Origin: Acholoe squamosa
Lineage: Eukaryota; Annelida; Polychaeta; Phyllodocida; Polynoidae
Length of the DNA stretch: 64,000 nucleotides
Direction of reading: 5' to 3'
NCBI GenBank assembly: GCA_949317995.1
Contig: OX439039.1
Coordinates: 71,558,002 to 71,622,001, forward strand
This document shows positions 33,901-43,702 of this stretch, in pieces. The notes under the pieces were generated by a model. That model worked only from the letters and a program-made list of their open reading frames with translations, did no database searches and had not been told where the DNA came from. Numbering within the stretch: the stretch's first letter is position 1; each line of letters begins with the position of its first letter. The translations under genes and the position numbers were made by a program.

Positions 33901-36321
33901 GTGAGATCGGAACCAATACCTGCAGAATCCACAGTAGAAGTGGCTCATAATGCCCCTATAATGGACCTGTTCCCTGGTTTGGATGAGGATGATGATGGTG
34001 ACGAGGATGAAGAACAAAATGCACAGGATGGTTTCATAAAATGTTCTGGTGTTTCAAAGAGTACACCAATAATTACAGATGTTCCTGTACCCACCATACA
34101 AAGAGACACTGTTGGGGAAACATCAGTTGAGGACAATCTAAATAAAGAACAGGGGGCCGCATTGGTTGTGGACAATACAAGCGATTTTAAACCAACGATT
34201 TCCAGTACCAGCAATGAGTCAGCCAATATGGTTAGTCCAGAACCTATTACCAAAACCATTGGGGAGGGGGCAGATTCTCAAATTAAGGATACTGCCATTG
34301 TACTTCCCACTGAAACCATTCAGGAGGAGAGTGCAGATAATAAATCAGTAGACAATACAGAGTCATGTACCACTATGCAAGTAAAAGAACAGAATACTGA
34401 GGATAAGACCCCAGAGGAGAAAATTAGTACATGCAGTACAGGTGTAACTGATGCAGTAGTAATTGAAAAGGATTCTGTTAACACCACCGTAGAGGAGAAC
34501 GCAGGTGAGAATATAGTGAATATGCCGAGCTCACCTGTTCCAAATGAAGCTCCTGTTATTGAGAAACCTGTCGATGATGCCCCTCTGGACGAGGATGTCT
34601 CAATTAATATTAGTAGTAGTGACACAAAAACCTCAGAAATCGAAACCAATGCTGACGGTGCCGACGTCCCTAAGGATGTTGATTCTAGTGATATAAACAT
34701 GGGAAGTGCGTCAGTTTCAAATAACCAGGGAAATGATCATGTGGCAATAGACACTATGGAAGATACCCCAACTTCTAATGATAAAAACCTTGTTGATATT
34801 GAACAGGCTACCGATCTATCAGCCCCTCAAAATACCTCAGAAATTACAGACTCTGTTGGATTAAATGTTACAGAAGAGCAGGGAGTTGAGAGTATGGATG
34901 TAAGTGAGGAAACTAGTATTAATAAAGAGGAAGAGGATCCTAGTGTTTGTATAGAGAAAAGTGACGTTGCCATGGATACGGCAGAGGGTGAGAGTGGGAT
35001 TGTGAATACAAATGGTGCCAGTTTGGATAATACTAAGTCTGTCGATATAAATGTTCATGTTAGTGAAGGCTCATCCATTGATTTAGTCATCCAAGGTTCT
35101 GATACTAAATGTATCAGTGGTGGTAATGAGAGCAGCAGCAATGTAGGGGAATCAAAGGAAATCAACATTGGGCCCTCTACTGATGTCTTAACAGAACCCA
35201 GCTGTAGTGCCGAAGGAGTTACATCAATGGAGTACACAAATGAAGAGTCAGCAGCGGACGTTAGCTATCCAGCGAGTGCTACTACTTCTACCACTATAGA
35301 AAAAATCAATATTGAAACCCCAGCATGCACAGAGAACCAGCAACTTGAGGATGTAGCAGATACACAGGGTAGTGAAATACAAGGAGACAGTTCTGAGAAC
35401 GCCCACAGTAGTACTGAACAGTGCCCCTTGTCATCTGACACAGCTCTCAACATTCAGGATGCCCAAGTAAATGACACCACCCCACAGGGGGACCTGGGAC
35501 CAGAGTCCTCAGAACCTATAGATTCTAGTTCTATGGAGGCTGAGGAAGATATGGAGGTTCCTGACTCTGACCTGGAGGCTAAACTACTAGAGTCCCCTCC
35601 AGGGTCCAGCTGCTATGATGCTCCTGGTGAGGGTCTGGTAGACAGCAGCTCCCTGCCTCCTCCTCCTACTACTACTACTGAGGCAGCTGATGTCAGCAAT
35701 GTCCCTCATGATGCTCCTGCTGACGTCACTGTACCTGAGATGGTCGAGTCTAGAGAGGAGGACGCTGCTATGGTACCAGAGGCTATTGCTCAGGACCCCC
35801 AGTTTGACTCTCAGAACCCCCAGTCTGACTCTCAAGCCTCCCAGTCTGAGGAGGCCTCTCAATCTCAAGATGTCTCTGAACAGGTCTTTGAGACCAAAAA
35901 AGTGTCTGAATCTGAGATGTCTCACTCTGAAAAGGTCGAAGCTTCAACCCAGGAGGGGACAGGGCATTGTGCAGAGGAGGACAAAACCGAGCAGGTTGTC
36001 CCTTCTATGGATCCCACCACAAACTCTGAGGATCAAGGCAAAGAGGCCACTAATATCCCTGATGATCAAAAGGAACTTGTCACAGATGCCTCTGATGATC
36101 AAGGGGAACAGGCCATAAATGTCACTGACCATCAAAAGGACCCTGTTACAAATACCTCTGAAGCTCAAGGGGATCAGGTCATAAATACCCCTGTGGAAGA
36201 GGAGAGTAATGTTGTACTGACTGTCACTAGTAGTAAGCAGGCCGCGACAGAGAGTCTCGAAGAGAAGCCAAGTCCCGCGAGGGAATCTCCCAAAGTAAAT
36301 GTCAGTAATGTGGATTCATAA
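30934..36321 (+). CDS. Large nuclear-type protein, exon encoding residues 731-2525
   Basis: Continues the frame from 30241 and ends with TAA at 36319-36321. A third possible module (about 775-876) runs from VIQRVEFQGKTLSCIV to FQELIPQLKAMF. It includes an E-rich turn and CNKVIRLAEF, which resembles the end of a SKI/DAC domain. A basic cluster KSKRKSSKPARR (988-999) is a likely nuclear localisation signal. The remaining roughly 1500 residues are acidic and rich in Ser, Thr, Asp and Glu, and almost surely disordered. Short motifs like TDLS, PINLA and PLNLA recur. Near the end, five 11-residue units (about 2431-2485) of the type DQKELVTDASD follow each other. The codons stay open for 5.4 kb with protein-like composition. 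It could be split further by undetected introns, but none is needed. Confidence 0.85.
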   Translation: MRGRSASTSTPPQPGPSAQQPGGSKPPSAPPAQGGSVNKSSLTQAVIQRVEFQGKTLSCIVKGERKEYYALVEALSRVYFPNCTLEDFQFALEKSLQVPLVGLTEEEERSFISFYNIPTKTLMCNKVIRLAEFQELIPQLKAMFRDKLSSSASENLSDTAMPPRGTVLVSTQSGKDSKQSSSGEAKESPSSSTPGTPTVSSDAVGKISAALKAALGKRPAPSDNDSTDGQDSPGPSKQPKVSIEDAVNRLKQFQAEQKSKRKSSKPARRTGSQSPTSDTPTEYMARSPDTDIQSVTENENEPLEITDKEETADKEGSYKGTDRSEPMEVDSSEPVESESKESVSESSASQQEATDLSSVKVASEAVPETPRITGEEEAVNLKSTINVESTVNVESTEQLTAANMALDFSSKSKEDNPCDETVKDADHAETQKDKDVKTSTQWWANTQPETASEDLLLNESKSLGTATDEAEIGIDYSASKPDQSDKYVDAKHSSSGSGDTTEVLNLAVSSNSVGDTANIQTPISSDEKVDTDSSTVTKDDIPQKEQPQSGDLPAIPSGATISVESSAEENKSDIPSVDTSRVVDTEETGDKVLSEQPVDMHSTPAARYDIVSEVDTSALALGVTMPVSAESRLEFAEAQSASTTVTSDRELSMEDQGSVSTNVNELNEPQPSDECLESTSSTSQEVQITNIDDSQPNQDKLPEIDVSNQSSAAQSETTNNTQSSDADAVKQIPNEEPINLAVTDSNDDMEVTASDDTTPLNLATVPSTQQDRDISPMETTTDIREQDLCAETANLNQSENSKTSDNFGVDDTQQLKTVTDIGMTQGNPSDDKINSSKTDESVSPVSSGAPCELLPVTSYDDLQQSVLDQIGDQSKVEEESPSMSNFNENVEVEDESSSQQGDMAVNLETTPTITDTDHAILNTKGSNLYIDEGSSTAAKLSYESVQDDSDGPFPFAIDSQGNTSTAALTGEAKKQEVGSIDTKCSENNDVRSEPIPAESTVEVAHNAPIMDLFPGLDEDDDGDEDEEQNAQDGFIKCSGVSKSTPIITDVPVPTIQRDTVGETSVEDNLNKEQGAALVVDNTSDFKPTISSTSNESANMVSPEPITKTIGEGADSQIKDTAIVLPTETIQEESADNKSVDNTESCTTMQVKEQNTEDKTPEEKISTCSTGVTDAVVIEKDSVNTTVEENAGENIVNMPSSPVPNEAPVIEKPVDDAPLDEDVSINISSSDTKTSEIETNADGADVPKDVDSSDINMGSASVSNNQGNDHVAIDTMEDTPTSNDKNLVDIEQATDLSAPQNTSEITDSVGLNVTEEQGVESMDVSEETSINKEEEDPSVCIEKSDVAMDTAEGESGIVNTNGASLDNTKSVDINVHVSEGSSIDLVIQGSDTKCISGGNESSSNVGESKEINIGPSTDVLTEPSCSAEGVTSMEYTNEESAADVSYPASATTSTTIEKINIETPACTENQQLEDVADTQGSEIQGDSSENAHSSTEQCPLSSDTALNIQDAQVNDTTPQGDLGPESSEPIDSSSMEAEEDMEVPDSDLEAKLLESPPGSSCYDAPGEGLVDSSSLPPPPTTTTEAADVSNVPHDAPADVTVPEMVESREEDAAMVPEAIAQDPQFDSQNPQSDSQASQSEEASQSQDVSEQVFETKKVSESEMSHSEKVEASTQEGTGHCAEEDKTEQVVPSMDPTTNSEDQGKEATNIPDDQKELVTDASDDQGEQAINVTDHQKDPVTNTSEAQGDQVINTPVEEESNVVLTVTSSKQAATESLEEKPSPARESPKVNVSNVDS

Positions 36322-37365
36322 GGAAAGCAATTTTGTATTTTGTGATGAGCCAATAACATATCGGGTTAGAATGTGATGAATGCAATTGGATTGTATTTTT
36401 AACTCGAAAAGAGTTATCAGTACGGCTTTCTATGTTTGTACACTCAATAAGTGTATTTTTTCTCTAATCATGGCTATTTATGAGGTTTCTGAATCACCTG
36501 AGGGAATTGAATCTGACAGTCAAAGTAAGGACATGTGTATTTTAATGTTATTCATGATCTCAATACCAAATGGAGAGATGAGAGACCCATCAGACTTGCA
36601 TAACAATAGACAAAGAGACATTTTGCTTTCAAAATCATGTACTACATGTACTAGGTGCGTGTATATGGTTAGTACCCTGCTTTGATGAAGTGAACATAAT
36701 CAATGTATGTTCAAGGTGCTTATATTTTGAAGTCACACAGCTTCCCGATAAATGAAGCTTCAGTGTTTGGTTTTAAGTATTGTATGTCATGCAAGAAGAG
36801 ATCTGTACATACCATTTCATGTTTCATGATATGCCGATTGGCTATAGTATAGATAGATGTATTATAACATTCAAAGAGACTCCAAGCAGGCAAACTGGGC
36901 TTTGCTTAGAGTTTAGGTTTATGCAGTCAGCAACTGTATTTTATAACTTATTTATGACGAACCGTATTTATGCAACTTACATATTACCCAAGAGACTAGA
37001 GAGTTCTGTGTACATACATGTTATATATCAAGACAACTTACATACCTAGCATTATTATGATATACTTGTATGTGCGTCTTCCAGGTTACAAGTATATAAC
37101 ACATGTAGGGTTGTGTCAAATAGAGATATTAAAGACAATATTTATACATTTTAAAATGTGTTCAAATCATTATGTGTTCTATAATGCACTGGTAAAGTAC
37201 CAAGTTTATCCTATTTATTGCCCCCAAATCCCACTCTTCCAAACAATTCTCCAACGAATGATTCATTCAAAAACAAATGACACGGAATTATTTCTTTTGT
37301 TTGGCAAATCCTGAAAAGCTTCCTTTGTATGATGCTATTGTGCCAATAAAATTGTTAAACTCAAA
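36322..37365 (+). other. 3' UTR of the host gene
   Basis: AT-rich, non-coding, with T-rich and TGTA-containing stretches. It ends near the first good polyadenylation hexamer at 37345. No transposable element is recognised within it, in contrast to the DNA after 37.6 kb. The length of about 1 kb is normal for a metazoan gene. Confidence 0.55.
37345..37350 (+). terminator. Polyadenylation signal AATAAA
   Basis: Canonical AATAAA about 1 kb after the stop codon, in TGCCAATAAAATTG. Cleavage is expected 15-25 bases downstream. Confidence 0.55.
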
Positions 37366-37742
37366 CTCAACTCAATTATTTCAGACAATATAAAGTTCAA
37401 GAAATTTGGTACGCCCCTAACTACGATATCAGTTTACCCATATCAGTGATATTGATCTAAGCTTGAAGGGTCAGCATAAAGCAAAATATACTGCGACAGT
37501 GGCACTCTGCCAATGGGAGAAAATGTGAACTCAGCAATGCATTGTTAGCAAGTCTTCTGGTCTGTATTTTATTCATGGAACATGCCCGCCCTTTAGGGTT
37601 GACAAGATACATGGATGCAGATCTAAAGAGTGGCCTAGCCAGACCTGCATTCATGCATCTTAAGAACAATTGGCCTAGTGCTCTTTTTGGCCCATAGAGG
37701 ATTGAAATTACCTACTAATAAATCTATCTACCTCTTATTTAT

Positions 37743-37880
37743 TAACTAAGTAATGTACGAGCTAACAGGCACCTCATTGCTTGTATCGTAGGATATCTTA
37801 ACTCGTGGCCTGTGGCCACTCGTTACAATATCCTACGATACAAGCAATGAGGTGCCTGTTAGCTCATACCTTACTAAGTT
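37743..37880. repeat. Near-perfect hairpin, arms of about 67 bp
   Basis: 37743-37810 and 37813-37880 are reverse complements with only a few mismatches. The shared core is GAGCTAACAGGCACCTCATT followed by GCTTGTATCGTAGGATAT. The spacer is 2 bases. It could be a small palindromic MITE or a transcribed hairpin. It lies about 380 bp past the gene's poly(A) signal. No target duplication was recognised. Confidence 0.7.
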
Positions 37881-38004
37881 TATTACACGATTAATCAATA
37901 AATAATCAATAGAATATCAATAAAAACAAGTTGAAAACAAAAATCCTTTCCCGGGACTCGAAGGCTGCCATAGGCATAGTGTGTGTACACACGGCGAAAA
38001 AAAA

Positions 38005-38200
38005 AAATGCGCCCGGACCGGGACTCGTCCCGCCTACCTCTAGCAGCTTAGCGCAATGCGGTAACCACCAGACCACCACGTCTCACACCTGGGCGCCCAG
38101 CAGTCGTTGGTTTGCTCTGAACTCATCCCGCAGTCGTTGCGGACAGCGGAAAACGCCCGGACCGGGACTCGTCTCGCCTACCTCTACCAGCTAACCAAGC
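38005..38200 (-). repeat. tRNA-derived repeat heads, two copies on the minus strand
   Basis: Read on the minus strand, 38090-38005 gives GTGGTCTGGTGGTTACCGC (A-box like) and, 35-40 bases later, GACGAGTCCCGGTCC (B-box like), then a T-rich run. A partial second copy (CGCCCGGACCGGGACTCGTC on the plus strand) lies at about 38152-38196. These look like tRNA-derived SINE heads or decayed tRNA genes. No intact acceptor stem is seen. Confidence 0.4.
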
Positions 38201-38222
38201 AAACACACACCGTTTCTCGTCA

Positions 38223-38295
38223 GTCCCTGTGGCGCAATGCATAGGGAGTTGGACTAGGGATCTGAGACTGCAGGTTCAACCCCTACCTTTGACAA
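38223..38295 (+). repeat. tRNA-Arg-like SINE head
   Basis: GTCCCTGTGGCGCAATGCAT matches the start of many arginine tRNAs, with a good A box. TTGGACTAGGGATC occupies the anticodon arm region. GCAGGTTCAACCCC is a good B box. The 3' acceptor strand does not pair with the start, so it is more likely a SINE head or pseudogene than a working tRNA. A 22-bp direct repeat (TCGTGCTGATATCCACCC) lies about 60 bp downstream. Confidence 0.5.
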
Positions 38296-38982
38296 TGACA
38301 TTCTCGTAGGGAGGCAGGGTTTTAAATGTGGAATTAGACATTATATCGTGCTGATATCCACCCAAAGTCGTGCTGATATCCACCCTGCATATGTTCACAT
38401 TACAGTGCAAGTTATGCAGGAATAACAGCACGGGATATCCAGAAAAAAGCACCCAAAATCACAGAAGTCGTGTAATAACAACAACTATCACAACGTTCAG
38501 TGGTATTAACTTGTGGTATCATTTGTCCCAGAAAGGTGTGGTTAGGGAGTTATCGTTATTTATCAACAGAGGTGGTGTGTTGGGGGCATTGAAACTTGAA
38601 ACCCCTCCTCAGGGGGGGTGTAAAAACTTTCGACCACTTAAATAGGGGGCTAAAAGAATTTGGCCTCTTTTTAGTAAGGGAAAACAGAGTGCATGCGACT
38701 ATAGATCAAACAGGGGCATAAAATTGTCCATGCCTCCTGCCCAGGAGAGGCACGAAATATTCAATGCCGTCGAGGGAAAGCATAAAGTTATTTGCGTTTC
38801 TGCGAAAACTCGCCCTCCCCCGCTAATAAATAATGCACACTTTCTACAAGAGCTCTAACTGATAGTGCAAACATATATCTTTTAACCATGTAAAGGTCGC
38901 AGAGTGTATGAATGCATCAGTAGTCATCATGGTGCATGAAGGCAGCTCTGTCGAGTAGTCCTGCCAGGGTTGCATTCAATAT

Positions 38983-41110
38983 CATGCTACAGTTCTAATA
39001 CAGTGACAGATGGTCATGATACAGTATTTGATTGCTAGAGACGACTGCAAGTTTGATGCATTCATTTTAGGGCAAGGGAATGAATCCTGTGTGAGCTATT
39101 TGTACCCCTAATGGAGGAAAGAAAGAAACGTCGGTCCAATACTGTCGGTCGGGCGAATTCTCACTAATCCAACTAATATTGCAAAAGTATCGAAGAAATC
39201 GGGTGGATTAGCAAACATTCGCCCAACCGATGGCAGCAGAGGCAGTGCTTTAGTCCTATTTCCAAACTACTAGCAAAACAGACATTGCCATCTTGCTGAA
39301 GGATGGGCAATCTAGCTCACAAACTCAAAGCAAACCCACATGCTTCCTTCTCCTCATACACTCAGAATCAATATTAAAAACGAAAATGCAAAATATAGGA
39401 AGATATTGATTTGAGGAACCAACAGTGTACCTGTGGGCTGGGCACCCACTACCACCCCATCATAAAAGTAGGCAATTAAAGCTCTCAGTGTGCAAATGCA
39501 TCAAGGACTCTAGATGGAAATGTAGCAAAGGTCTTACTTAATTAGGTTTACTGTCGGTCGTAAATATTTATTCGGGGTTGTAACTCAAAGTAATGGTGTT
39601 TTATAGTTTGGAGAGGAAAGCATTCAATCATTTCAGGATTTTATGAGAAGGGAAAGGCATGGGATGGAAATGTTGGCGGAGAAAGAACCAGCTCTGTCAA
39701 ATACTTGTGGAGGAAACACATACTATGGCAAAATGCTTGCAGGGGAGAGAAGTGCTATAGCATTTTTTTTGGAAGGGAAAGACCTACTTCTGCAAATGTT
39801 GGTGAAGGGAAAACGTGCTATGGAAGGAAACAGGCGATATGGCAAATAGTGGTGGAGAAAATAATCATTCATTACTTGCATGGTGCCCCTGGTGGTAAAA
39901 AGATGTCACATAGTAAACTTTGGTGCATGTCTATGAATGGAAATGAGGCTTACTTAGGTTAAAAAAAAAGAAGAATATTTCTAACTGTGAAGGAGACTTA
40001 TTAAAAGCCTATTTATGGGTGTGGAACACTAAAATCGACATGGCGACATGCTACAGTTCTAATACAGTGACAGATGGTCATGATACAGTATTTGATTGCT
40101 AGAGACGACTGCAAGTTTGATGCATTCATTTTAGGGCAAGGGAATGAATCCCGTGTGAGCTATTTGTACCCCTAATGGAGGAAAGAAAGAAACGTCGGTC
40201 CAATACTGTCGGTCGGGCGAATTCTCACTAATCCAACTAATATTGCAAAAGTATCGAAGAAATCGGGTGGATTAGCAAACATTCGCCCAACCGATGGCAG
40301 CAGAGGCAGTGCTTTAGTCCTATTTCCAAACTACTAGCAAAACAGACATTGCCATCTTGCTGAAGGATGGGCAATCTAGCTCACAAACTCAAAGCAAACC
40401 CACATGCTTCCTTCTCCTCATACACTCAGAATCAATATTAAAAACGAAAATGCAAAATATAGGAAGATATTGATTTGAGGAACCAACAGTGTACCTGTGG
40501 GCTGGGCACCCACTACCACCCCATCATAAAAGTAGGCAATTAAAGCTCTCAGTGTGCAAATGCATCAAGGACTCTAGATGGAAATGTAGCAAAGGTCTTA
40601 CTTAATTAGGTTTACTGTCGGTCGTAAATATTTATTTGGGGTTGTAACTCAAAGTAATGGTGTTTTATAGTTTGGAGAGGAAAGCATTCAATCATTTCAG
40701 GATTTTATGAGAAGGGAAAGGCATGGGATGGAAATGTTGGCGGAGAAAGAACCAGCTCTGTCAAATACTTGTGGAGGAAACACATACTATGGCAAAATGC
40801 TTGCAGGGGAGAGAAGTGCTATAGCATTTTTTTTGGAAGGGAAAGACCTACTTCTGCAAATGTTGGTGAAGGGAAAACGTGCTATGGAAGGAAACAGGCG
40901 ATATGGCAAATAGTGGTGGAGAAAATAATCATTCATTACTTGCATGGTGCCCCTGGTGGTAAAAAGATGTCACATAGTAAACTTTGGTGCATGTCTATGA
41001 ATGGAAATGAGGCTTACTTAGGTTAAAAAAAAAGAAGAATATTTCTAACTGTGAAGGAGACTTATTAAAAGCCTATTTATGGGTGTGGAACACTAAAATC
41101 GACATGGCGA
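38983..41110. repeat. Recent tandem duplication, 1064-bp unit x2
   Basis: Unit 1 is 38983-40046 and unit 2 is 40047-41110. I noticed only two differences by eye: T at 39088 versus C at 40152, and C at 39573 versus T at 40637. The junction lies at a CATG word. Each unit has a 68-codon and an overlapping 85-codon frame that resemble no protein I know; the two unit copies of each frame are identical. A small inverted repeat (39145-39230, ends TCGGTCGGGCGAAT and ATTCGCCCAACCGA) is present in both. This is either a very young duplication or an assembly or haplotype artefact. Confidence 0.85.
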
Positions 41111-41275
41111 CATGGGCTATTTTTAGGCTTAGTGACATGGGACATGAAGAATTTCTTAAAATTGACATGGTGACATGAACAATTTCCTAAAATAAACATG
41201 GTGACATGACCATTTCTTAAAATTGACATGGGGACATGGCCATTTTTAAAAATTGACATGTGACATGGGGGACCC
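41097..41275. repeat. Short minisatellite of GACATGGTGACATG units
   Basis: Five or six imperfect units of about 30-36 bp, each with AAAATTGACATGG and a second GACATG, run from the end of the tandem duplication to about 41275. Non-coding. The CATG word at the duplication junction belongs to the first unit, which may have helped the duplication. Confidence 0.6.
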
Positions 41276-41279
41276 GCCA

Positions 41280-42143
41280 TCCACACACCCCTATTTCGCA
41301 GCAGAAAAATAGCGTCCTGGATATAACCCAAAAGGTCGACAACCTAACTGAAAGTAGCATTTAAATAGACAACTACCTATTACTGGAACCAAGTTACCGA
41401 GACATCTTAAGAAGAAATAGGTCACCTCTGTCAGTTTCGATGGGTGGACTAATCGGTTCAAACATCTAAGGTGACATGAATAAGTGCAGTAATTGTCAAC
41501 ATAGAATAGAACTATGCCAAGAGGTTTACCCTTATAAAGGACAGACTACAAAACGTATATACATATAAGCCATGTTCAGGCCCCTTCACATACCTATATT
41601 ATTTTCGCAGGAATAAATTAATATAACATTCAGAGATTTGACATGCATCATTTTCATTACAGTGGAACCACAGCATCTCAACATTTTGAAAAGGAGTCTT
41701 CACTCGCCCCAACCCTTCACTTGATAGAGCGATTATCTAAGGATTTATGAAAAGGATGGGGGCCCCTGTGAAAGGTACCATAATATTTCATTTCGGCCTT
41801 TTTTGGCTCAGACATAATGGCAGAGAATAGCCTGATAATGTCATAAAAGAGGATAATATAGCCAAAGGTTACTTATTTCAGAGGAAAGTAAATTAAGGAC
41901 AGAATTGAGATTTGATGCACGTGCATGTTCAGTTATAATTATCATCCACTTAACCTGCAAAGAGGAATATCCTACTATAAATGATAGACAAGATTATAAT
42001 TGTCTCACGAGGAATTTAGCTTGCACCTATGTGACACACAGTGTCGTCTTCTCCAAAATTAGGAATTATTTGATCAACAAGCCAACAGCTTCATGATAAT
42101 TGCCGTTCGTTCCTAAGAACGAATGTCTATAGGAGAGGACCCA
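41280..42143. other. Non-coding stretch, nothing recognised
   Basis: No gene, tRNA-like box or terminal repeat recognised. AT-rich. Confidence 0.5.
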
Positions 42144-43702
42144 TTCTTAAATACAAGCTATCATAGTGGTGCTTCCTCGCTCTCCATGTATAATCCTGTC
42201 CCATAGCTACAGTACTCAGTATGCCTTTACCTGGATTAAAATATGGAAATCAGGAATGTGTGTGAGAGCTGGGAGAAGTGTGGTGCTGGTGGTATTGAGT
42301 GTAAGCGGGAGTGGAGCTGGTTCTGGCGACTTGCTCTGATAAGATGGGGACCAGCATGTCCCTGGATGTGGTTGTCATCCAGGGACAAGGTACCCATCAA
42401 GACAATGTCTTATCAGTGTGTTTTGCCACCTTTGGCATAACCAGCGAAATTTAAAATGGTGGACACACTGGATATGGGTCCAGGCTCCTATTGGTGGTGC
42501 TGGTGGTGAATCCTGGCCCTGTGTTCTAGGACTAAGCACCCCCTCCCCTCCCCACTCCTCTCCCCTCGGTAGTGGCCTTGTAAGAACATGCCTGGAACCA
42601 CTGTCCCAGCCTGGGGACCTTACCAGCATCACCAGCACCGCTCTTCTCACTGCTGGTGGTGCTGGTAGTGCCCTCTGGTAGAGCCACAGGACACAGGTAG
42701 TGTTGGATAGTGGTGGCTGAAGTGGTGATAGAGGGCACAGAAATGATCAAGGAGCCCATGTATTAACCCTTAATAAACATCACTTCATCCCTGTCATGAT
42801 TATGCTGCCCTGGTGAGTCACTAGACGTTTCAGAAGTCTATCAGGCTTAGAGGATTAGGTCATGGTGATGCCTGAATGCAACAATCACAAGTTACCTATT
42901 TATAAGGAATACATTGATACATTATTCATGACGACATAGAAGCACTATGCAGCCCTTAAATGGCCAAGGATTTTGATCTTCAAAAGTTATCATTTGGATC
43001 TTAGTGAGCATTGGGACACCTCAACTACCTAATTCTATTGTTTTCCATGTGTGTCGGCCATCTTGGTTTTAGGAAACACAGGGATCCAGGTCATATATGG
43101 TCAATTTTGATCTTCAAAAGTTATCATTTGGATCTTAGTGAGCATTGGGACACCTCAACTACCTAATTCTATTATTTTCTATGTGTGTCGGCCATCTTGG
43201 TTTTAGGAAACACAGGGATCCAGGTCATATATGGTCAATTTTGATCTTCAAAAGTTATCAGATGGATGTTAGTGACCATTGAGACACCTCAACTACCTAA
43301 ATCTATTGTTTTCTATGTGTGTCGGCCATTTTGGTTTTAGATAACACAGGGATCCAGGTCATATATGGTCAATTTTGATCTTCAAAAGTTATCAGATGGA
43401 TGTTAGTGAGCATTGGGACACCTCAACTACCTAATTCTATTGTTTTCTATGTGTGTCGGTCATCTTGGTTTTCGGAAACACTACACTACTCCCACCCCTC
43501 ACACACATTCCATGGAAGGCAATAACAGGTCCACCACCACCACTGCCACCACCAACACTAGAGTAGGAAAGCACCACTATTCTTTGCTTGACTGATTTAC
43601 ATATTTTAATCCAGGTATAGGTATACTCCATACTGTAGCTATGGGACATGATTATACATGGAGATCGAGGAAGCACCACATTGAGAGTTTGTATTTAAGA
43701 TT
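42144..43702. mobile_element. Inverted-repeat element carrying a 134-bp minisatellite
   Basis: The arms 42144-42255 and 43592-43702 are reverse complements with few mismatches (GTGGTGCTTCCTCG, CCCATAGCTACAGTA). The interior has GGTGGT/CCACCA-rich patches near both arms, a CATGATGCAT-family fragment (42760-42965), and four tandem units of 134 bp. No protein is encoded. It is probably a foldback-type or composite non-autonomous element. No target duplication was identified. Confidence 0.55.
42975..43483 (+). repeat. Minisatellite, 134-bp period, about 3.8 copies
   Basis: The word GATCTTCAAAAGTTATCA starts at 42975, 43109, 43243 and 43377, exactly 134 bp apart. The units share TGTGTGTCGGCCAT and CAGGGATCCAGGTCATATA and differ at only a few bases. 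The last unit is incomplete. Confidence 0.9.

Noticed and set aside
30934-36321. The downstream long frame as a separate gene starting at GTG 31042
   Set aside because: GTG is not a normal eukaryotic start. The frame is open back to a good acceptor at 30933 and joins in phase with the upstream exon.
38223-38295. Working tRNA-Arg gene
   Set aside because: A and B boxes are good, but the acceptor stem does not close and there is no terminator T run just after. Called a tRNA-derived repeat.
39643-41026. Duplicated 68- and 85-codon frames in the 1064-bp tandem repeat as genes
   Set aside because: They overlap each other and match no family. They are identical only because the whole segment was recently duplicated, so conservation cannot be inferred.
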